From Biomphalaria glabrata (taxonomy: Eukaryota; Mollusca; Gastropoda; Planorbidae), in NCBI RefSeq assembly GCF_947242115.1, contig NC_074720.1, forward strand, positions 32,340,645 to 32,404,644: a stretch of DNA of 64,000 nt. Reading direction: 5' to 3'. Below are positions 32,931 to 47,492 of the stretch, piece after piece; within the stretch, counting starts at the first letter, position 1; each line of letters opens with the position of its first letter. Below the pieces are notes generated by a model that saw only the letters and a list, made by a program, of their open reading frames with translations, had not been told where the DNA came from and searched no databases. The position numbers and the translations under genes are program-made.

Positions 32931-33726
32931 TCCTTACTGCGCAAAAAGTTTACGAGATGATAACGTGTTCCGCGGCATCCACAACGCTCTGTCACAAATC
33001 ACATGACAAAGAAAAGGCGCCAAATTATTCAAAGGAATGAGCTTCATTTGCAATTAAATCAGAAGGATATATTTCATTACTTGAAATACTCAGCTTCCTG
33101 AGACACTTGTGTTACATCTGAAAATCTCATCCTGTGATCAGCTTGAGTTTAAATCATTTCTTCTCTTAATATTTACAACTTGTGTTTAATTGAAACATAT
33201 CTAGTTCATTGTATATTTCTATATACTTCAACTGTGCTTCTATTCACAATTATTTTTAATGTAATTGATGGCTATGAGGTAAAGCTCTAGATTTCGAATC
33301 GGGGGATCAGGGTTCATAGACTGAAACTGACTGGGTTATTTTAATTTTGGGATCTTTGGGCACTATCGTTGTTGTTTTTGTGAATCGATTAAATAGAAAA
33401 AAAAATAATATGAAAATTATTTTAAACAATTTTTCACCTTATTAAAAATGTGCAGTTTTTATTGTGTGTTTTCTGTTATGTGACATAATTTCTAAGCATG
33501 GAAGGAAGGATATGTCGTTCAGTCTAAAACTTGACTCTCTTAGTTCTGCAAGCTATGTACGCTGCATTAAAAAAAAGAGTGAGTTCGTTATTGAAACATT
33601 GACTTTTTAACTTAGCTAGAATGTAATCAAGACCATTCGTTGTTTCAATAGTTAAAATTCGGGCTTCTCACTGAAGCTGAATGTACTTTTAAACATTTCG
33701 CAGTTAATAAAACGATCGCGTTACGT
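32931..33726. other. B-arm end with kinase B lost; SINE remnant at 33264-33367
   Basis: Follows the B unit up to the bases just before its start codon (about 33250), then switches to a SINE family 1 remnant (gatggctatgaggtaaagct, cagggttcatagactgaaac, gggatctttgggc) and AT-rich DNA. The same junction is at about 51690 in module 3, so kinase B was lost once, before modules 2 and 3 separated. Confidence 0.6.
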
Positions 33727-35139
33727 TTTCAAATGTCAATAGTATCACAGAAACTACTTTGATGCTGTTAATACTTTAAAAAAAAACAATAATATAGATA
33801 AAAGAGTTCTTATCTATTAATTAACTGCTAAAATTCTTCTATTGCTCTCAATACTTTAAGATTTGTTTACTATTTTCTATATGAACAGTTCAATTACAAA
33901 TAATAATTTAATTAATTATTTATTTTTTTATTGTTTTATGTGTTGTTATTAACAAGAAGTAATTATGTAACTTTTATTATTAGATTCAATTTCTTTTTAG
34001 TTTTGTTAATAATCGTGACAGACAGATAGACAGACGAAGTGAGTGAATATAAACTTTGTTTGCACTAAGCAATATTTTCAACTTGGTGTCAGCTTCTGTT
34101 CAGTGATGCAGTGATTCCGCTTCCCATCATATCAAAACATTTTTGCAGATTGCTTTTACTAGTAGCGAAAGTAACGTTACGATGAGTCCATAAAACTATA
34201 TGGGTACATTAGTCTAACAGAGTTTAGGTTGTTAGTTTATTAGCATGCCACTTTGTCATCCTCGATAGTCGATAAGAATCTCAAATCAATCTTAGAATCA
34301 AGTAAGAATTGAGTTTAAGGGAAAGAATTTACTGAAGGAGAAAATACAAAAAAATAAACACGGTTATGTCTCTTATAATCTTTTGCAATCCCAACGTGTA
34401 AACTTTGCTTTTAATGTTGTCCTCTACATTATATCTGAATATACAAAACTATTTTCTTGAAATATTTTGAAAAACTAATTATTTCAAAATTATTTACAGC
34501 CTAATTTGGATGTTTGGTTTTATGAAAATCTTGTAATGACAATACAAAAGATGTTTTAAAAAATCAATGAGTAATCTGTTGCACATTTCTAGCTCTTAAA
34601 CTAACTATATAGAAAAAAAAAGGGTTTTAATCACATCAGTTAATCTACTTTTCCCATTTGCTAAAAGGTTAATTACTTGGATTGCTTCCCTTAACACTCC
34701 AATCCTCACCTCTGCTCAACAATCATAAAGACTGTTTCCCTTTGATGCTCCACTAGCCTATATGGATAATTGGATTTATCAAAGCGATGGTGCTAAGTAA
34801 TAGAAACCCGGTGGTAACAATTATAGTGTCCAGTGCAGTTAAACAATAGCTATATTCTTTAGTGTGCTGTATCTATGTGCACTAACAACTCGGTCATTTC
34901 CAATGAATTGTTAATATTAAACACTTTAATCGTAATTCTTCATCTCTAAATGATAATTACCAACCAATGCAGATTGCGGTTGATAATTACTATTGTTTGT
35001 TTTACAAGTCTCGAATATTTCTTCAAAACATCTTAGTCTCAAGTCCATGCCTCCTTAACTCTGACTAACTCCTAGACTTCGACTGACAATAGCGGTTGGC
35101 AGGGTTCATACTAATATTTATGGCTCTTTTTGTCTAGAA

Positions 35140-36236
35140 AGGCAATGGATGCGCCCAGATGAAACACTGGTTTTGATTTCGTGTTGAGACAGGGCAGAAT
35201 CTGGTGTGGCTAATCAAGCCAATTCTAGAGAGGCAGACTTTGCCACAATTATTGCATGTGTATGCATCTGTTTCAGGGCTATACGACAGGGCAGCTTTTT
35301 TTTTCCCTCTTGATTAAGGCCTCTTTCTTTTTTTCGTTATCAGCGAGGATCTTTCTAGCACAAACAGTCTCCATGCACTCCGGTCTTTAGCTTTTTCTTC
35401 CCACAAACTTTCTTTGATGCCTGTGGCTCTCATGTCTCGCTTGCAGACATCTCTATAGGTAAGTCTTGGGCGGCCCTTGGGTCTGACTCCCTCCACAAGA
35501 TCAGCATAAAAAATATCTTTCGGGATTCTACCATCTGGCATGCGGGTGACAAGTTCCAGCCAACGTAGTCTTCTTTGTGTCAAGAGAGCATACATGCTCT
35601 TCATATTGGCCAATCTTAAAATATCCTGGTTGGTGACATGATCCCTCCAAGAGATGCGCATTATACGTCTCATGCTATTCAATCTTGGTACATGTATTTT
35701 GACTTGCTTTCACTTCCATAAAGAAGAGTGCTCATAACACAGGCATTGTAGACAAGGATTTTGGTTGCTGTGGTCAATTTGGCATTTTCCAAGACGCGCT
35801 TGGAGAGTTTTGCCAATGCTGTAGTAGCTTTTCCTATTCTTTTTGTCAGCTCAATGTCTAAATCTAGGTTACTGGCAAGTGTTGATCCATAGTAGGTAAA
35901 TTCCTGCACCACCAATATGTATAACAGGTATTTAAACGACGTCTTGTGCCAGGATTTTGGTCTTGGAGAGACTTATTGTAAGGCTAAACTCTTGACAAGC
36001 AACTGTCAAAGCATTCACTAGCTTCAGTAGATTTCTTATGAATGAGATATGAGGGCCGCGTCATTGGCGAACAGCAGCTCCCTAATCAAGATACGACGTC
36101 TTTTCGTTTTGGCTTCAAGACGTGACAGGTTATAAAGCCTTCAATCGGATCTACTGTGGATATATATTCCATCTTCCCTAGATATAAAAGCACTGGTTAG
36201 TAAGACTGAAAAGAAGATGACAAATAGTGTTGGAGC
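35140..36236 (-). mobile_element. LINE reverse-transcriptase C-terminal fragment (C2)
   Basis: Orthologue of the fragment at 18410-19505, with the same FANDAA in place of FADDAA and only a few base changes. Inherited with the C duplication. Confidence 0.85.
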
Positions 36237-36926
36237 GTGTACTGTTTGTTTCACAAGTCTCGAATATTTCTTTAAAAAAAATTATGTCTCAAGTCCATGC
36301 CTCCTTTACTTTGACTAACTCCTAGACTTCGGCTGACAATGGCAGCTGCCAGATTTTATAGTTTAAAAAAGGTCTAAAGGACAAGTGGATGACTGTGGTA
36401 GCAATATATCATAGCTATATTAAACTTTAAAGTATATCTGTTTAAAAAATGTAGAGTATTATTTTAAAATTATATTAGGAACAAATTTTAATCAAACTTC
36501 TATTTATTTAAATACATCAAATACTTCTGCATCGTTATACATTTACACATGAATTGTATAGATAGACATATTTTTTTAGAATATTAGTTCAACTAATTTA
36601 ATCTTTAGAATGTCCGTTCCCACTTTTTATTTATTATTAGTAAATATTTAAATAATTTGTCAGAGTCTGTCATTTGGAAAATATAACTAGTTGTAAGTGA
36701 TCAAAAACTAACAAAATTCGCATATCGGGACAAATCCTAGCTCAATAGCAAATATCCAATTTTATAAGTTATATATTCTTTTAAAATGTTGGAATAAAAC
36801 GTGAAATCTCCATTGTAACTATCTATTTCCATTTATCTATTCTTTGAAATAGTTATTTTAAATAGAGAGGGAAGGGCAGTGATACACTATTGACACACTC
36901 TCATAATGCCTACACAAACATCTACT

Positions 36927-37172
36927 TCATTCAGCTTTGTTCCCCACAATCCCCTGCTCTTTCTTCAGCTGACCGTGACGTTGTCCACTGCGGTGGCGGT
37001 TGACTAACGCGTACAGAGAAAACAAAAGATTGTTGACATTCTTATCAGAGACACTCAGCACTTCAATCGCCATTATGGTCATCCTTGCGTAGCAAAAAAT
37101 TCTTACAGCTGCCCAAACCTTGGTCGTCTGCTGACGTATGTACCCCCGAACAATGGCGTCTCCGAGTGTCAT
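36927..37172 (-). CDS. Small divergent ORF of kinase C2 (81 aa), uncertain
   Basis: ATG at 37172; MTLGDAIVRGYIRQQTTKVW, then NNLLFSLYALVN and an end at KKEQGIVGNKAE. It has the full MTLGD start that C1 has lost. Confidence 0.35.
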   Translation of the reverse strand: MTLGDAIVRGYIRQQTTKVWAAVRIFCYARMTIMAIEVLSVSDKNVNNLLFSLYALVNRHRSGQRHGQLKKEQGIVGNKAE

Positions 37173-37488
37173 ACACTGGTCAAAAACTTCAAAGAAAATT
37201 AGGAAGGAGTGGCTAACCTGTAGCTTTCATAAATTCGACCAATCACAAAACATTTTACTAAAACACCCACAGGTATATAGGAGGGGCTTACAGCCATCGG
37301 CTAACTATATCAACTTTTACAGTTCAAGTTACAGTACATTGTCTTAATCAAAATAGTGATCTCTCTTTGCGAACTTTAAGTGTTGTGGTTCTACATTGTT
37401 TGTGTTCTATTTCTTGGATTTAGTTTCGCACTGTTGGGATCTACATCATCATTTATTGTCTGATAGCTCAATTCTGATCTATTCTACA
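37173..37488. promoter_or_regulatory. Putative bidirectional promoter of kinase C2
   Basis: CCAAT at 37239-37243 and aggaggggctta at about 37280; same layout as C1. Confidence 0.5.
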
Positions 37489-39616
<2,128 letters not shown>

Positions 39617-39758
39617 ATGTCAAGGTGGATTCCTTTTGACAAAACGAAAGACTGTTCTCTTTGCTTCAAGCCATATGTGACGTCATAGCCAGGACTTGAA
39701 ACTTAATTGTAAATTTGTATATAATATAATCTCTGTACCACAGATCATCAATTATTCT

Positions 39759-39764
39759 AATAAA
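39759..39764 (+). terminator. Poly(A) signal of kinase C2
   Basis: AATAAA 143 bases beyond the exon 4 stop, same context as in C1. Confidence 0.7.
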
Positions 39765-41303
39765 GTTTTTGTCTTTTAAATCTTTAAAAAAAATCTTTGT
39801 TTTGTTTCATTTTGTTATTGTTGTTATTGTTTTTTTAAATAATTTTTTTTTTAGTTTGAATGTTCATTGGAAACATCTATTAATAACAAAATAAATTTTA
39901 GAAAAAACATTTAACAATAGTATTTCATCATGCTTCTAAGTACAACACAAATGTACGTCACTCTGTATTAAATCAGAGGATTTATTGAGAATGCGTTGCT
40001 AGAAACGCTTACAAAAAATAATTCTTTGCTCCTAAATAAAAGTTTATTGTCTAAACATCTAATGAACACATTTAATTACAAATCATTGTCTTTCTTTAGA
40101 GTGAATCAATAACACGATAAACTTACCCAAAGTTTAAAAAGTGAGCCTGATTTTATCCATATAGTAAAGACACATACTTATACATATATATAATAACATT
40201 CTCTTTTGCAGTTATTATTAATACTGCATTAAGTTAAGGGTTAAATCAGTAAAGATCAAATGAAAAAAAAAACAAAATAAAATTGTCAATATCAGACTTT
40301 AATAACTTGTAATGATTTTTAAAATAATGAAATTCTGATAGATGGTTGTTCATTGTGGTGTTGTATCAGTAGTAAAATATACGCGTGGTGCAAGGAAATA
40401 GTAAATGTTTATTTTAAGCTTAACATAGCTTTGTTTGATCGCTAGTTGAACTTTGATTAAATAATCCCTTAAAAAAATCATTAAATAAAAATTTATGTCA
40501 ATTATTACTTAAAGAAACAAAATAGAACAAATTAAAAAGTGATTTGACTGTCAACCCCTCCCCCCCAGCTCACATATTTAAAAAAGTAAAGCTTGTACTC
40601 CAGTTTAAACTACATGTTATATATTTATACTCTCCATTCTAGTATTGTTATTGGGTAGCAGACATTAGTTGGTGAAATGAAAAGATACTTGGATGTTGTA
40701 CTGGTTACATGACATCGTAGTTAGCTATATGTCATAGAAAAAGATAATCTGTCAATCATCTAAACAGGTTAATATCAATAATAATAATTCTCTATTGTAA
40801 AAGAAATAATATTATATTATTGATTTTATAGTTTCCGATAAATAGTTGGGTACGGTTATTTAATCAGTCGTCTAACTTATTTTTTTAATGCATAGTTTGT
40901 AAGCATTTAATTACAAAAATACTTTGGTGTAGTAGAATATGTCCACATTAATCCCCCCCCCCACATTAACGCCCCCCCCCCCCACTCACACAAATCTTAG
41001 TACATTAATCTTTTATTTTTAAATTTAACATTAAAGCAGAAAAAAAAAGATTCAAATCTTGTAAAAAAATTGGAAGTACCAAAACATTTAATGAATAAAG
41101 TATTAATTTCAAATCATATGTATTTAAAAAAAAGTTATAACTCTAGAAACTGGGCAGTTTTCTACAGTCATAACTCTCAACCCTCACCCTCGTATAAAAA
41201 CAGACTCATACACACACACTTGTTTTATTTAGGTTCTTTTTGACGCTCCGTGACTTAAACAGACAGTGAACTATACCGACAAAAACATCTACGTGTTAGA
41301 GAC
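39765..41303. other. 3' flank of C2, no gene
   Basis: Copy of 22936-24465, with poly-C runs at about 40954 and 40972. Nothing coding seen. Confidence 0.5.
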
Positions 41304-41816
41304 ACAGTTCGGGACTGACTTCACACACTTGGGCTCGTTGTGTCGGACTCGATCACAGACCAAGATCAAGACGCCGTTCGTCTCAACTGTACTTGACAGT
41401 ACTCCGCACTGAACCGTCGTAATGCTCCGTACAGGACCACACCGTTGAACTGTGCTGTAGTCGACCGTGTTCTGAACTCCTGTCGTAAACCCGCTTTCTG
41501 AACCGTCTTGACTGCGACACCTTCGCTCTTATATAGGGTCCCTACTGGCCTTCTCGAACCGGACAGAACGCCGCTCGACTTTTCTAGGTGGTCAGATGAC
41601 TACAACTCTCGTGACGCTCCTGAGCTCTGTTCACGACGTCGATCCTTCCCGGACCGCCGTCGATCCTTCTCGAACCGCCGTGTTGACACTCGTCTCGGCT
41701 GACAGTCGTAACTCGTCACGGTTGACCGCTCGTCTAGCGCTGGCCTGGGGCGATTTGCGTCGGCTGACTACACACACACCACTACCCCTCTCTGTGCCAC
41801 CACCAAGTTTATAACA
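41304..41816 (-). mobile_element. LTR-like fossil block
   Basis: A GC-richer island in AT-rich DNA. Read on the minus strand it begins TGTTATAAAC and has a TATA box (near 41531-41537) in the same setting as the solo LTR at 31460 (tatagggtccct here, tatagagtccct there, on the plus strand). It sits exactly at the right breakpoint of C2. Probably a partial LTR of a related family; its left limit is uncertain and it is broken. Confidence 0.5.
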
Positions 41817-42339
41817 ATACAATTTAAATTCTAGTTTTACACACGTAGACTACACACTTTTCTTTCACATACACACACACACTCTTAAATGTGCAAAATC
41901 TGCATATTGTTTTAAATGACTTCTACATTTTGGGGCCATCTTTCACAAGTTAATTTAAAGAAAAAAGACACATTTTTTTTTCATTTCGGGTCTAAATTCA
42001 TCACATGATCTTTATCTTTTGATTGTGTCACTCTTTCGTCGTTCTATGTTTTTGTAATTTTTTAATTGAAAAAAAAAAGACCATAATGTCATATTGTCTC
42101 TTTTACATGCATTAAAGCTGCTATGTTAATATTTTACTTTATTAATGTTTGTGTTGGTGATTGAATTATCTACTACATGTGGTTTTGTTTCAGAAATGAT
42201 ATTAAATGAATAAAATTATTTTTTTGAAATTATAATCTGTTTGAGGTTTGTTATTTTTATAAGAAAATGTGTATTCATGTCTATGTACTGCTACAATGTA
42301 CTGTTGGTGTTACTGTTGTAATGATGGGTATTACTGTCA
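41817..42339. other. Duplicate of the 16.0-16.5 kb region
   Basis: From about 41905 it follows 16030-16479 (tgcatattgttttaaa, ttaaagctgctatgttaata, ctacatgtggttttgttt). No gene. Confidence 0.55.
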
Positions 42340-43190
42340 CGGTACGTGACGTTTTGGCGCCGCCGTTTGGCGACGCCGTTTTGGCCCCGCCGTTTTGGCG
42401 ACGGGACGTTTTGGCGCGAGATATCATTTGACGATAATTTAATAAGCACGTAGCTTTTATAACAATGTTTATTTCACAACACTCATTTATTCAAAATTTT
42501 GGCATAAACACACTTAATACCCATACTCAATTAGACACCTACACAGTCTCTCATACATGCTGTCATGTAAACACAGACACATAGACACATCGACAACATA
42601 ATATTGTATGTATAGTATGAATTCTAACACCGTTCAGCGAATTGTTTTTTTTTTTTTTAATTATAAAGGTTTTGCTTCATGAATATAGGCCTATAATAAG
42701 TCAAATTCCTGAATGGTAATTACATGCTATATGTGAGTTCTGATAATCGCACTGGATGACATTTTTGGATTTCTTTCCAAAAGATTTTTTTTTATTTGAC
42801 ATTAGTGTAATATACGAACTAGCTAAGTGTCACACTTTAATATAACAAAACCCATGTTAACATCTAAAGCTCTATTACGCTGAATGACGACAATAACTCT
42901 AACATAGTAAAGATCAAGACACGGAATGTGGTCAGTACAAACTCTAACGTGAATCCACAAATATAAACAAACACTATGGGCGACAATAGATAGAAACAAA
43001 TTCACGACACTAAGATACTTTGAAAAGATATTTTTTGAGAAATTGGGTTGGGGTGATTTGGGTGACACATCTCGCATTGACGCAGGTAGAGTTAAACAAA
43101 TGAAGACAAGACCAGCACCGAGCACTGGTCGTTGGCGTTATGCTTCTGGCGATCTTCTTTAAAACGGCGGCGCCAAAACGTCCTGCTTCG
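42340..43190. mobile_element. Mutator-like non-autonomous element
   Basis: 851 bp between two copies of a 9-bp target duplication, ttactgtca (42331-42339 and 43191-43199). The ends are inverted repeats sharing gacgttttggcgccgccgtt. The matching site at about 16470-16480 has a single ttactgtca and no insert. The 9-bp duplication fits the Mutator superfamily. No transposase. Its left interior (42468-42592) resembles 15830-15952, near the empty site. Confidence 0.85.
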
Positions 43191-43860
43191 TTACTGTCAA
43201 TAGAAAAAGAAAAAAAAAACATTAGAGGCGAAATTAAATATATCTGCCATCACTCAGACAAACACATTGGAAAATATGCACACATTTCTATATTTCTTTA
43301 CTGATCTTAATTCCTTTCAAAGCAATGTAGTAGTTGTCTACCATTGACAAGACCTATATAAAGTACTTTCTATTCGATTGTACATTTATAATTAATCAAT
43401 TAAAATTAGTTAAACAAAGTATTTTACAAATTATTTTATTTAGTGTCTTACAAAACAATTACACAAACAATCTCAAAGGCAGAGACGAAAAGGTTTGAGT
43501 GCTAATAGACGCACAAAACAACAAAATAAAAAGAAAAAGAAAAGAATTAAATAAAGAAATGTAACAACAAGTAAATAACAATTAAAAACAATAGAGTGAC
43601 ATTGATAATAATTAAAATGAGATACATTTCACAAAAAACAAAAACAAAATAACTTAAAACTTTCCAGTAACACGACCAACTGCTCAATGGTTTTACAACA
43701 TCTCACATTTGAGCTCAGTAGAAAATCCGCTGCCGAGGACAGACGTAAGTTGCGAATAGAAACTCTAAATTGACTACCGGCGGACGATTGTTATGCCTGC
43801 GCTGAGCATAGCCGCGGAAAATATTGCATTCCTCATTAATCTTCGGACTCGAAGACAAGT
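43191..43860. other. Duplicate of the 16.5-17.0 kb region
   Basis: Resumes the homology to 16480-16990 after the Mutator-like insert. At 43670-43860 it holds the same conserved stretch as 16800-16990, which on the minus strand ends GSGF...ELK...EML and a stop in both copies. A terminal exon of an unknown gene is possible but unproven. Confidence 0.45.
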
Positions 43861-43921
43861 ATTATTATCATTATTATTATTATCATTATTATTATTATTG
43901 TTAATATTATTATTATTATTA
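43860..43921. repeat. (ATT)n microsatellite at LINE 3' end
   Basis: att/atc units directly abutting the 3' end of the minus-strand LINE. On the LINE strand these read as TAA repeats. Confidence 0.9.
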
Positions 43922-45420
43922 TGTTAGAATTGAACGAGTAGTCATTCTCTGGGGCTGCCAGGGTCGAGTTTCGCTAAAGAGAAACAAAATTCATCGTAGT
44001 CCCTTTAACAGTTTCCACTGAGGTGATGTGGCAGGTCTGCAGCAAAACCGCCCTCTGACAGGCAACGAAGATGTTAAGGGCCTTGAAGGTGTCTGTGAGG
44101 TCAGTTGTTATTATCCCCTCGGTTGATATAACAATGGGGTATATTGTTATTTTGGACAATTTCCATAGACGCTTAATTTCCAAGCCAAGGTTCCCATATT
44201 TTCTTTGTTTTTCTATTTCAGTTTTTCTTAAATTATGAGACAGAGGTACGGCGATATCGATAATGGTAGCGGTTTTTTCTTTTTTATCGATGGACAGCAG
44301 ATCCGGGCGATTGAAATCTACCGTTTTGTCGGTCAGAATAGGCCTATCCCAGTACAGCAGATGTTCAATAGACTCGAGAACCTCTTGAGGAGAGTATTTA
44401 TAATAAGGGGGAATGTCTTTACCGATCAATTTGTACGTCAAAGCCAGGTGTTGGTGTATTAACTTTGCAAGTTGGTTATGGCGACCTAGGTAGGATGATT
44501 CTGATAGGGCTGGACATCCTGCCATAATGTGTTCAATCGACTCGCCCACATTTCCACATTTTCGGCATTGAGTTTCAGGATATGCTTCTCGTAATTTTTT
44601 GTCCTGATTATTCTGTCCTGTATTGCTGTAACAAAGCCTTCTGTTTCAGGGTAGAGATGACTTGCTTTGAGCCATGCTAAGGAAGCAGCCTTGTCGATGT
44701 TGTTCCCATGTAATGAAGCCAGAAATTTTTCGAGGAGTGTTTTTTCTTCCCATTGGCGAATCTCATGCCCTACGTCGTCCAAACCGACATTGACATAAGC
44801 ATTGTGTAGGTTCAGAGGGGTTGCATCGAAGTCGTATTTCCGTAGGAAGGAAACTAATTTGTTGCTGGAGGCGAGCAGTTTTGATCGTATTTTTTAAACT
44901 TGCATGTTACACAATTTGAAGATGTTCTGCAATCCACGACCCCCATCCTTCCTGGGCATGTCTAACCTTATGGTGGAGGACTTGGGGTGTAGGCAGCGAA
45001 ACTTGGTTAGTAATTTTCTAGTGAGTCTGTCAATGTCATGTAGGTCGGTGTCAGTCCATTTGATCACACCGAACGTGTAAAAGAGCACTGGGACAGCCTA
45101 GCTTTTTATTGCAGTGATGAGATTACTGCCAGACAGTTTGGTGTTGAGGATTTTATTAACTCTTTGCCTATATTTACCAAGAAAGTCCTCTTTTAATTTC
45201 TTATGGTTTATCTTGGCATTCTGGTTTATTCAAAGATATTTATAAATAGAGGCGGAGTTCGATTCCTCGATGCCTTCAAATTCAATGTTGGTGTTCGTTG
45301 CCTTGCCCTTTTTAGTGCTTATGATGCCACACTTATCCAGGCCAAAAGACATACAGATATCGTCACTAAAGCATTTTACCGTTTTGATTAAGGTGTGTAA
45401 TTTTTGCTCGGTTTCTGCAT
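43922..45420 (-). mobile_element. Dong/R4-like LINE, 5'-truncated
   Basis: Minus-strand translation, in order: FGLDKCGIISTKKGK, YKYLGI, LFYTFGVIKWTDTDL, DMPRKDGGRGLQNI, ASLAWLKASHLYPETEGF, AIQDRIIRTKNYEK, then EHIMAGCPALSESSYLGRHN (zinc-finger-like Cys/His), YWDRPILTDKTV, NRPDLLSID...TIIDIAVP (restriction-like endonuclease PD...D core) and GLEIKRLWK. This is the RT thumb plus C-terminal endonuclease of the R2/R4 group. Frames are broken by several stops. ATT (TAA) repeats on both sides fit the known habit of Dong elements to insert in TAA repeats. Confidence 0.8.
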
Positions 45421-45457
45421 ATTATTATTATTATTATTATTATCATTAATATTATTA
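45421..45457. repeat. (ATT)n microsatellite at LINE 5' side
   Basis: Second ATT run, flanking the truncated 5' end of the Dong-like LINE. Confidence 0.9.
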
Positions 45458-45525
45458 TGTTAGAAAAGAACGAGTATTCATTCTCAGACGCAGCCAGGGT
45501 CGAGTTTCGTTAAAGAGAAATTATG
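45458..45525 (-). mobile_element. 3' tip of a second Dong-like LINE
   Basis: gttagaa...gaacgagta and gccagggtcgagtttcg repeat the 3' end found at 43922-43980, next to an ATT run again. Only about 70 bases remain. Confidence 0.65.
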
Positions 45526-45890
45526 GCTCACTGATAAGTAGTTTGGCTCACAGAAAAGTAGTTTTGCAAGTGTTGCTGTGGACTATGCAAGTCGTGCCAA
45601 TAGCTCGGGTTTGGTTTCCTCATCTGATACGATAGCTCCGAGGTATCTAAAACTTGTCACCTTGTCAACTCCAATGCTAATGCTTATTTTAAAGACCTGT
45701 TTGCTATTGTTTATCAATTGAATTTTGTCAGCATTTTATGACATACCATATGTTACAAATTCAGCTAGTCAGCTAGTTCGTTATCATTTCCTGCAAGGCC
45801 AGCCATGTCAGCCGCGAAACGCAATATAGTAATTCTTCTTCCTCCAATCCTTCATAGCCGTTGTGAGCATCTTCCATTATCCTTTTAAGA
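45526..45890 (-). mobile_element. LINE RT fragment with two 20-bp units, module 3
   Basis: Orthologue of 441-830. At its left end it has about two copies of the 20-mer (ggctcactgataagtagttt, ggctcacagaaaagtagttt) where module 1 has at least 22. Confidence 0.75.
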
Positions 45891-46949
45891 AAAATATTGA
45901 AAAGAAGTGGTGAGAATTCATATCAAGATTTCTAGATCTAGTTTTGTATTTATGGATTAAATAGGTACTTTCCGAGTAAGTTGACTTGCAAAAGAAATAC
46001 AACGCGCAGTATGTAAAATCAAACAACCACATATACTACGCAAAATAAAATGGATTTAGTTACTCTTAGAAAACACAAGTTAATAGGTCAATAATTTGTA
46101 TTTAAATATTTAGTATAACAAAGCATTAGATACGAAATGCTTCGAAGAGTTTTATATTATATTTAATTCGTCCATCGTGGTTCGATGATGACCACCTTGT
46201 CTTCAAGGTGGCAGATGGCCTTGCACTGGGGTTTTGTGCCTCCTCGTTTGGCTGGTGAGACCTATGTTAGCCCGTGATTTTTGGTATACCGCAAAATTTT
46301 GATTTATGTACATAGCGGGAAAATGTATGATGTAATAAAGATTCTCTTAGACCTTCAAGGGTATAAAATAAACATTAGAAATTACAAAAATGTATTGATC
46401 TAAAAAAAATATTAAACATACAAGGAAGGTCTTTGTGAGCACCGAAGACCTTGTAATATGGCCATAAAGTTTTAGTTTGCGTACATTTACAATAGTTAGC
46501 AGGTTATCGTGTGGTCCAAGTTATGTACTTGATCCTGCTCAGTGCACTCTGAACTTGAGAAGAGTTAGACGAGACAACCAGACGAGGTATACTTACTTCA
46601 TTTTGGACGCTCAATATGGCCTAGATATGGATCTTATCAGGTTCAAATCATTCAGGTGGTTACTGCGAGTATGGAAGATTTATTATTAATTCATCTTATT
46701 ACTCTAATAATTTGTTTTTGAAACAAAGAAATATTATTTTTTTTTACAGTAACTTTGATGGCTTAAAAAGTAGGTGTTTAATACCCAGACCTTTCAAATA
46801 CTAGTTCCTTATCATCGTGCTGACGTCTGTTAATAAATTGATTAGTTGACTTTTATTTAGTGAGGCGAGATGTCTGAGTAGTAAAGGTTCGAATCTCGAT
46901 AAAGATTTCTTTTGGTATTATCTTTTTTTTAAATCTTGCTTGTTAGATC
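45891..46949. other. Left flank of module 3, no gene
   Basis: Homologous to 831-1433 and 2345-2735. A SINE family 1 remnant lies at about 46860-46910 (aaggttcgaatctcgataaa). Confidence 0.5.
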
Positions 46950-47125
46950 TTGTAAAATGTTTTACATGTTTCGGATGTTCCTTCAGAGTTGAAGATAATT
47001 ACTTCCTAGTCCAAACCTCCCGCAGGACGACGGGGGATGGGAGCGGGCAGGGTTTGAACCCTGGACCATCGATAAATCTGAACGACATTCCAGCGCGCAA
47101 ACCGCACGACCAGGCAGCCATCTTT
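46950..47125 (-). mobile_element. tRNA-derived SINE, family 3
   Basis: On the minus strand: head gatggctgcctggtcgtgcg, B box agggttcaaaccctgcccgc, and a tail containing actctgaaggaacatccgaa. Module 2 lacks it between the matching bases (about 26330-26342), so it inserted in module 3 after duplication. Confidence 0.75.
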
Positions 47126-47257
47126 CCTTTGTACTGTAACCTGAACCGAGGACTCTGAATGTCGATAAAAAATATCTTTACCTTATACTCATGATATTTA
47201 AAAAAAAAAAGAAGATAAGAAAATCCATAAATTTTGGAAAAGCATACTCTTCGTTAG

Positions 47258-47492
47258 GAAGGGGCTGTGGCTGAGTACCTGCCTTCCCGAACCAGGGACC
47301 TGGGTTCGAATCTTGGTGAAGTCTGGGATTTTGAATGTCTGCATTTTTAGGTTGCTGCTGAGTCTACCCAACATTAATGAGTACTTGGCTTTAATTAATG
47401 AAAGTAAAGGCGGTTGGTCGTTAACGGTGGGCCAAAGAAACATATGACCTAATTATAGACGACAATGTCTGAAAGGAAAGTTACATCTTTAC
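47258..47492 (+). mobile_element. SINE family 1, 3' side of kinase A3
   Basis: ggggctgtggctgagtacct, gggttcgaatcttggtgaag, aaaggcggttggtcgttaac. Orthologous to 3415 and 26457. Confidence 0.85.

Noticed and set aside
41508-41822. GC-rich open frames as a host gene
   Set aside because: The block has LTR-like ends and a TATA box like the solo LTR at 31460; frames are open on both strands, as expected from composition.
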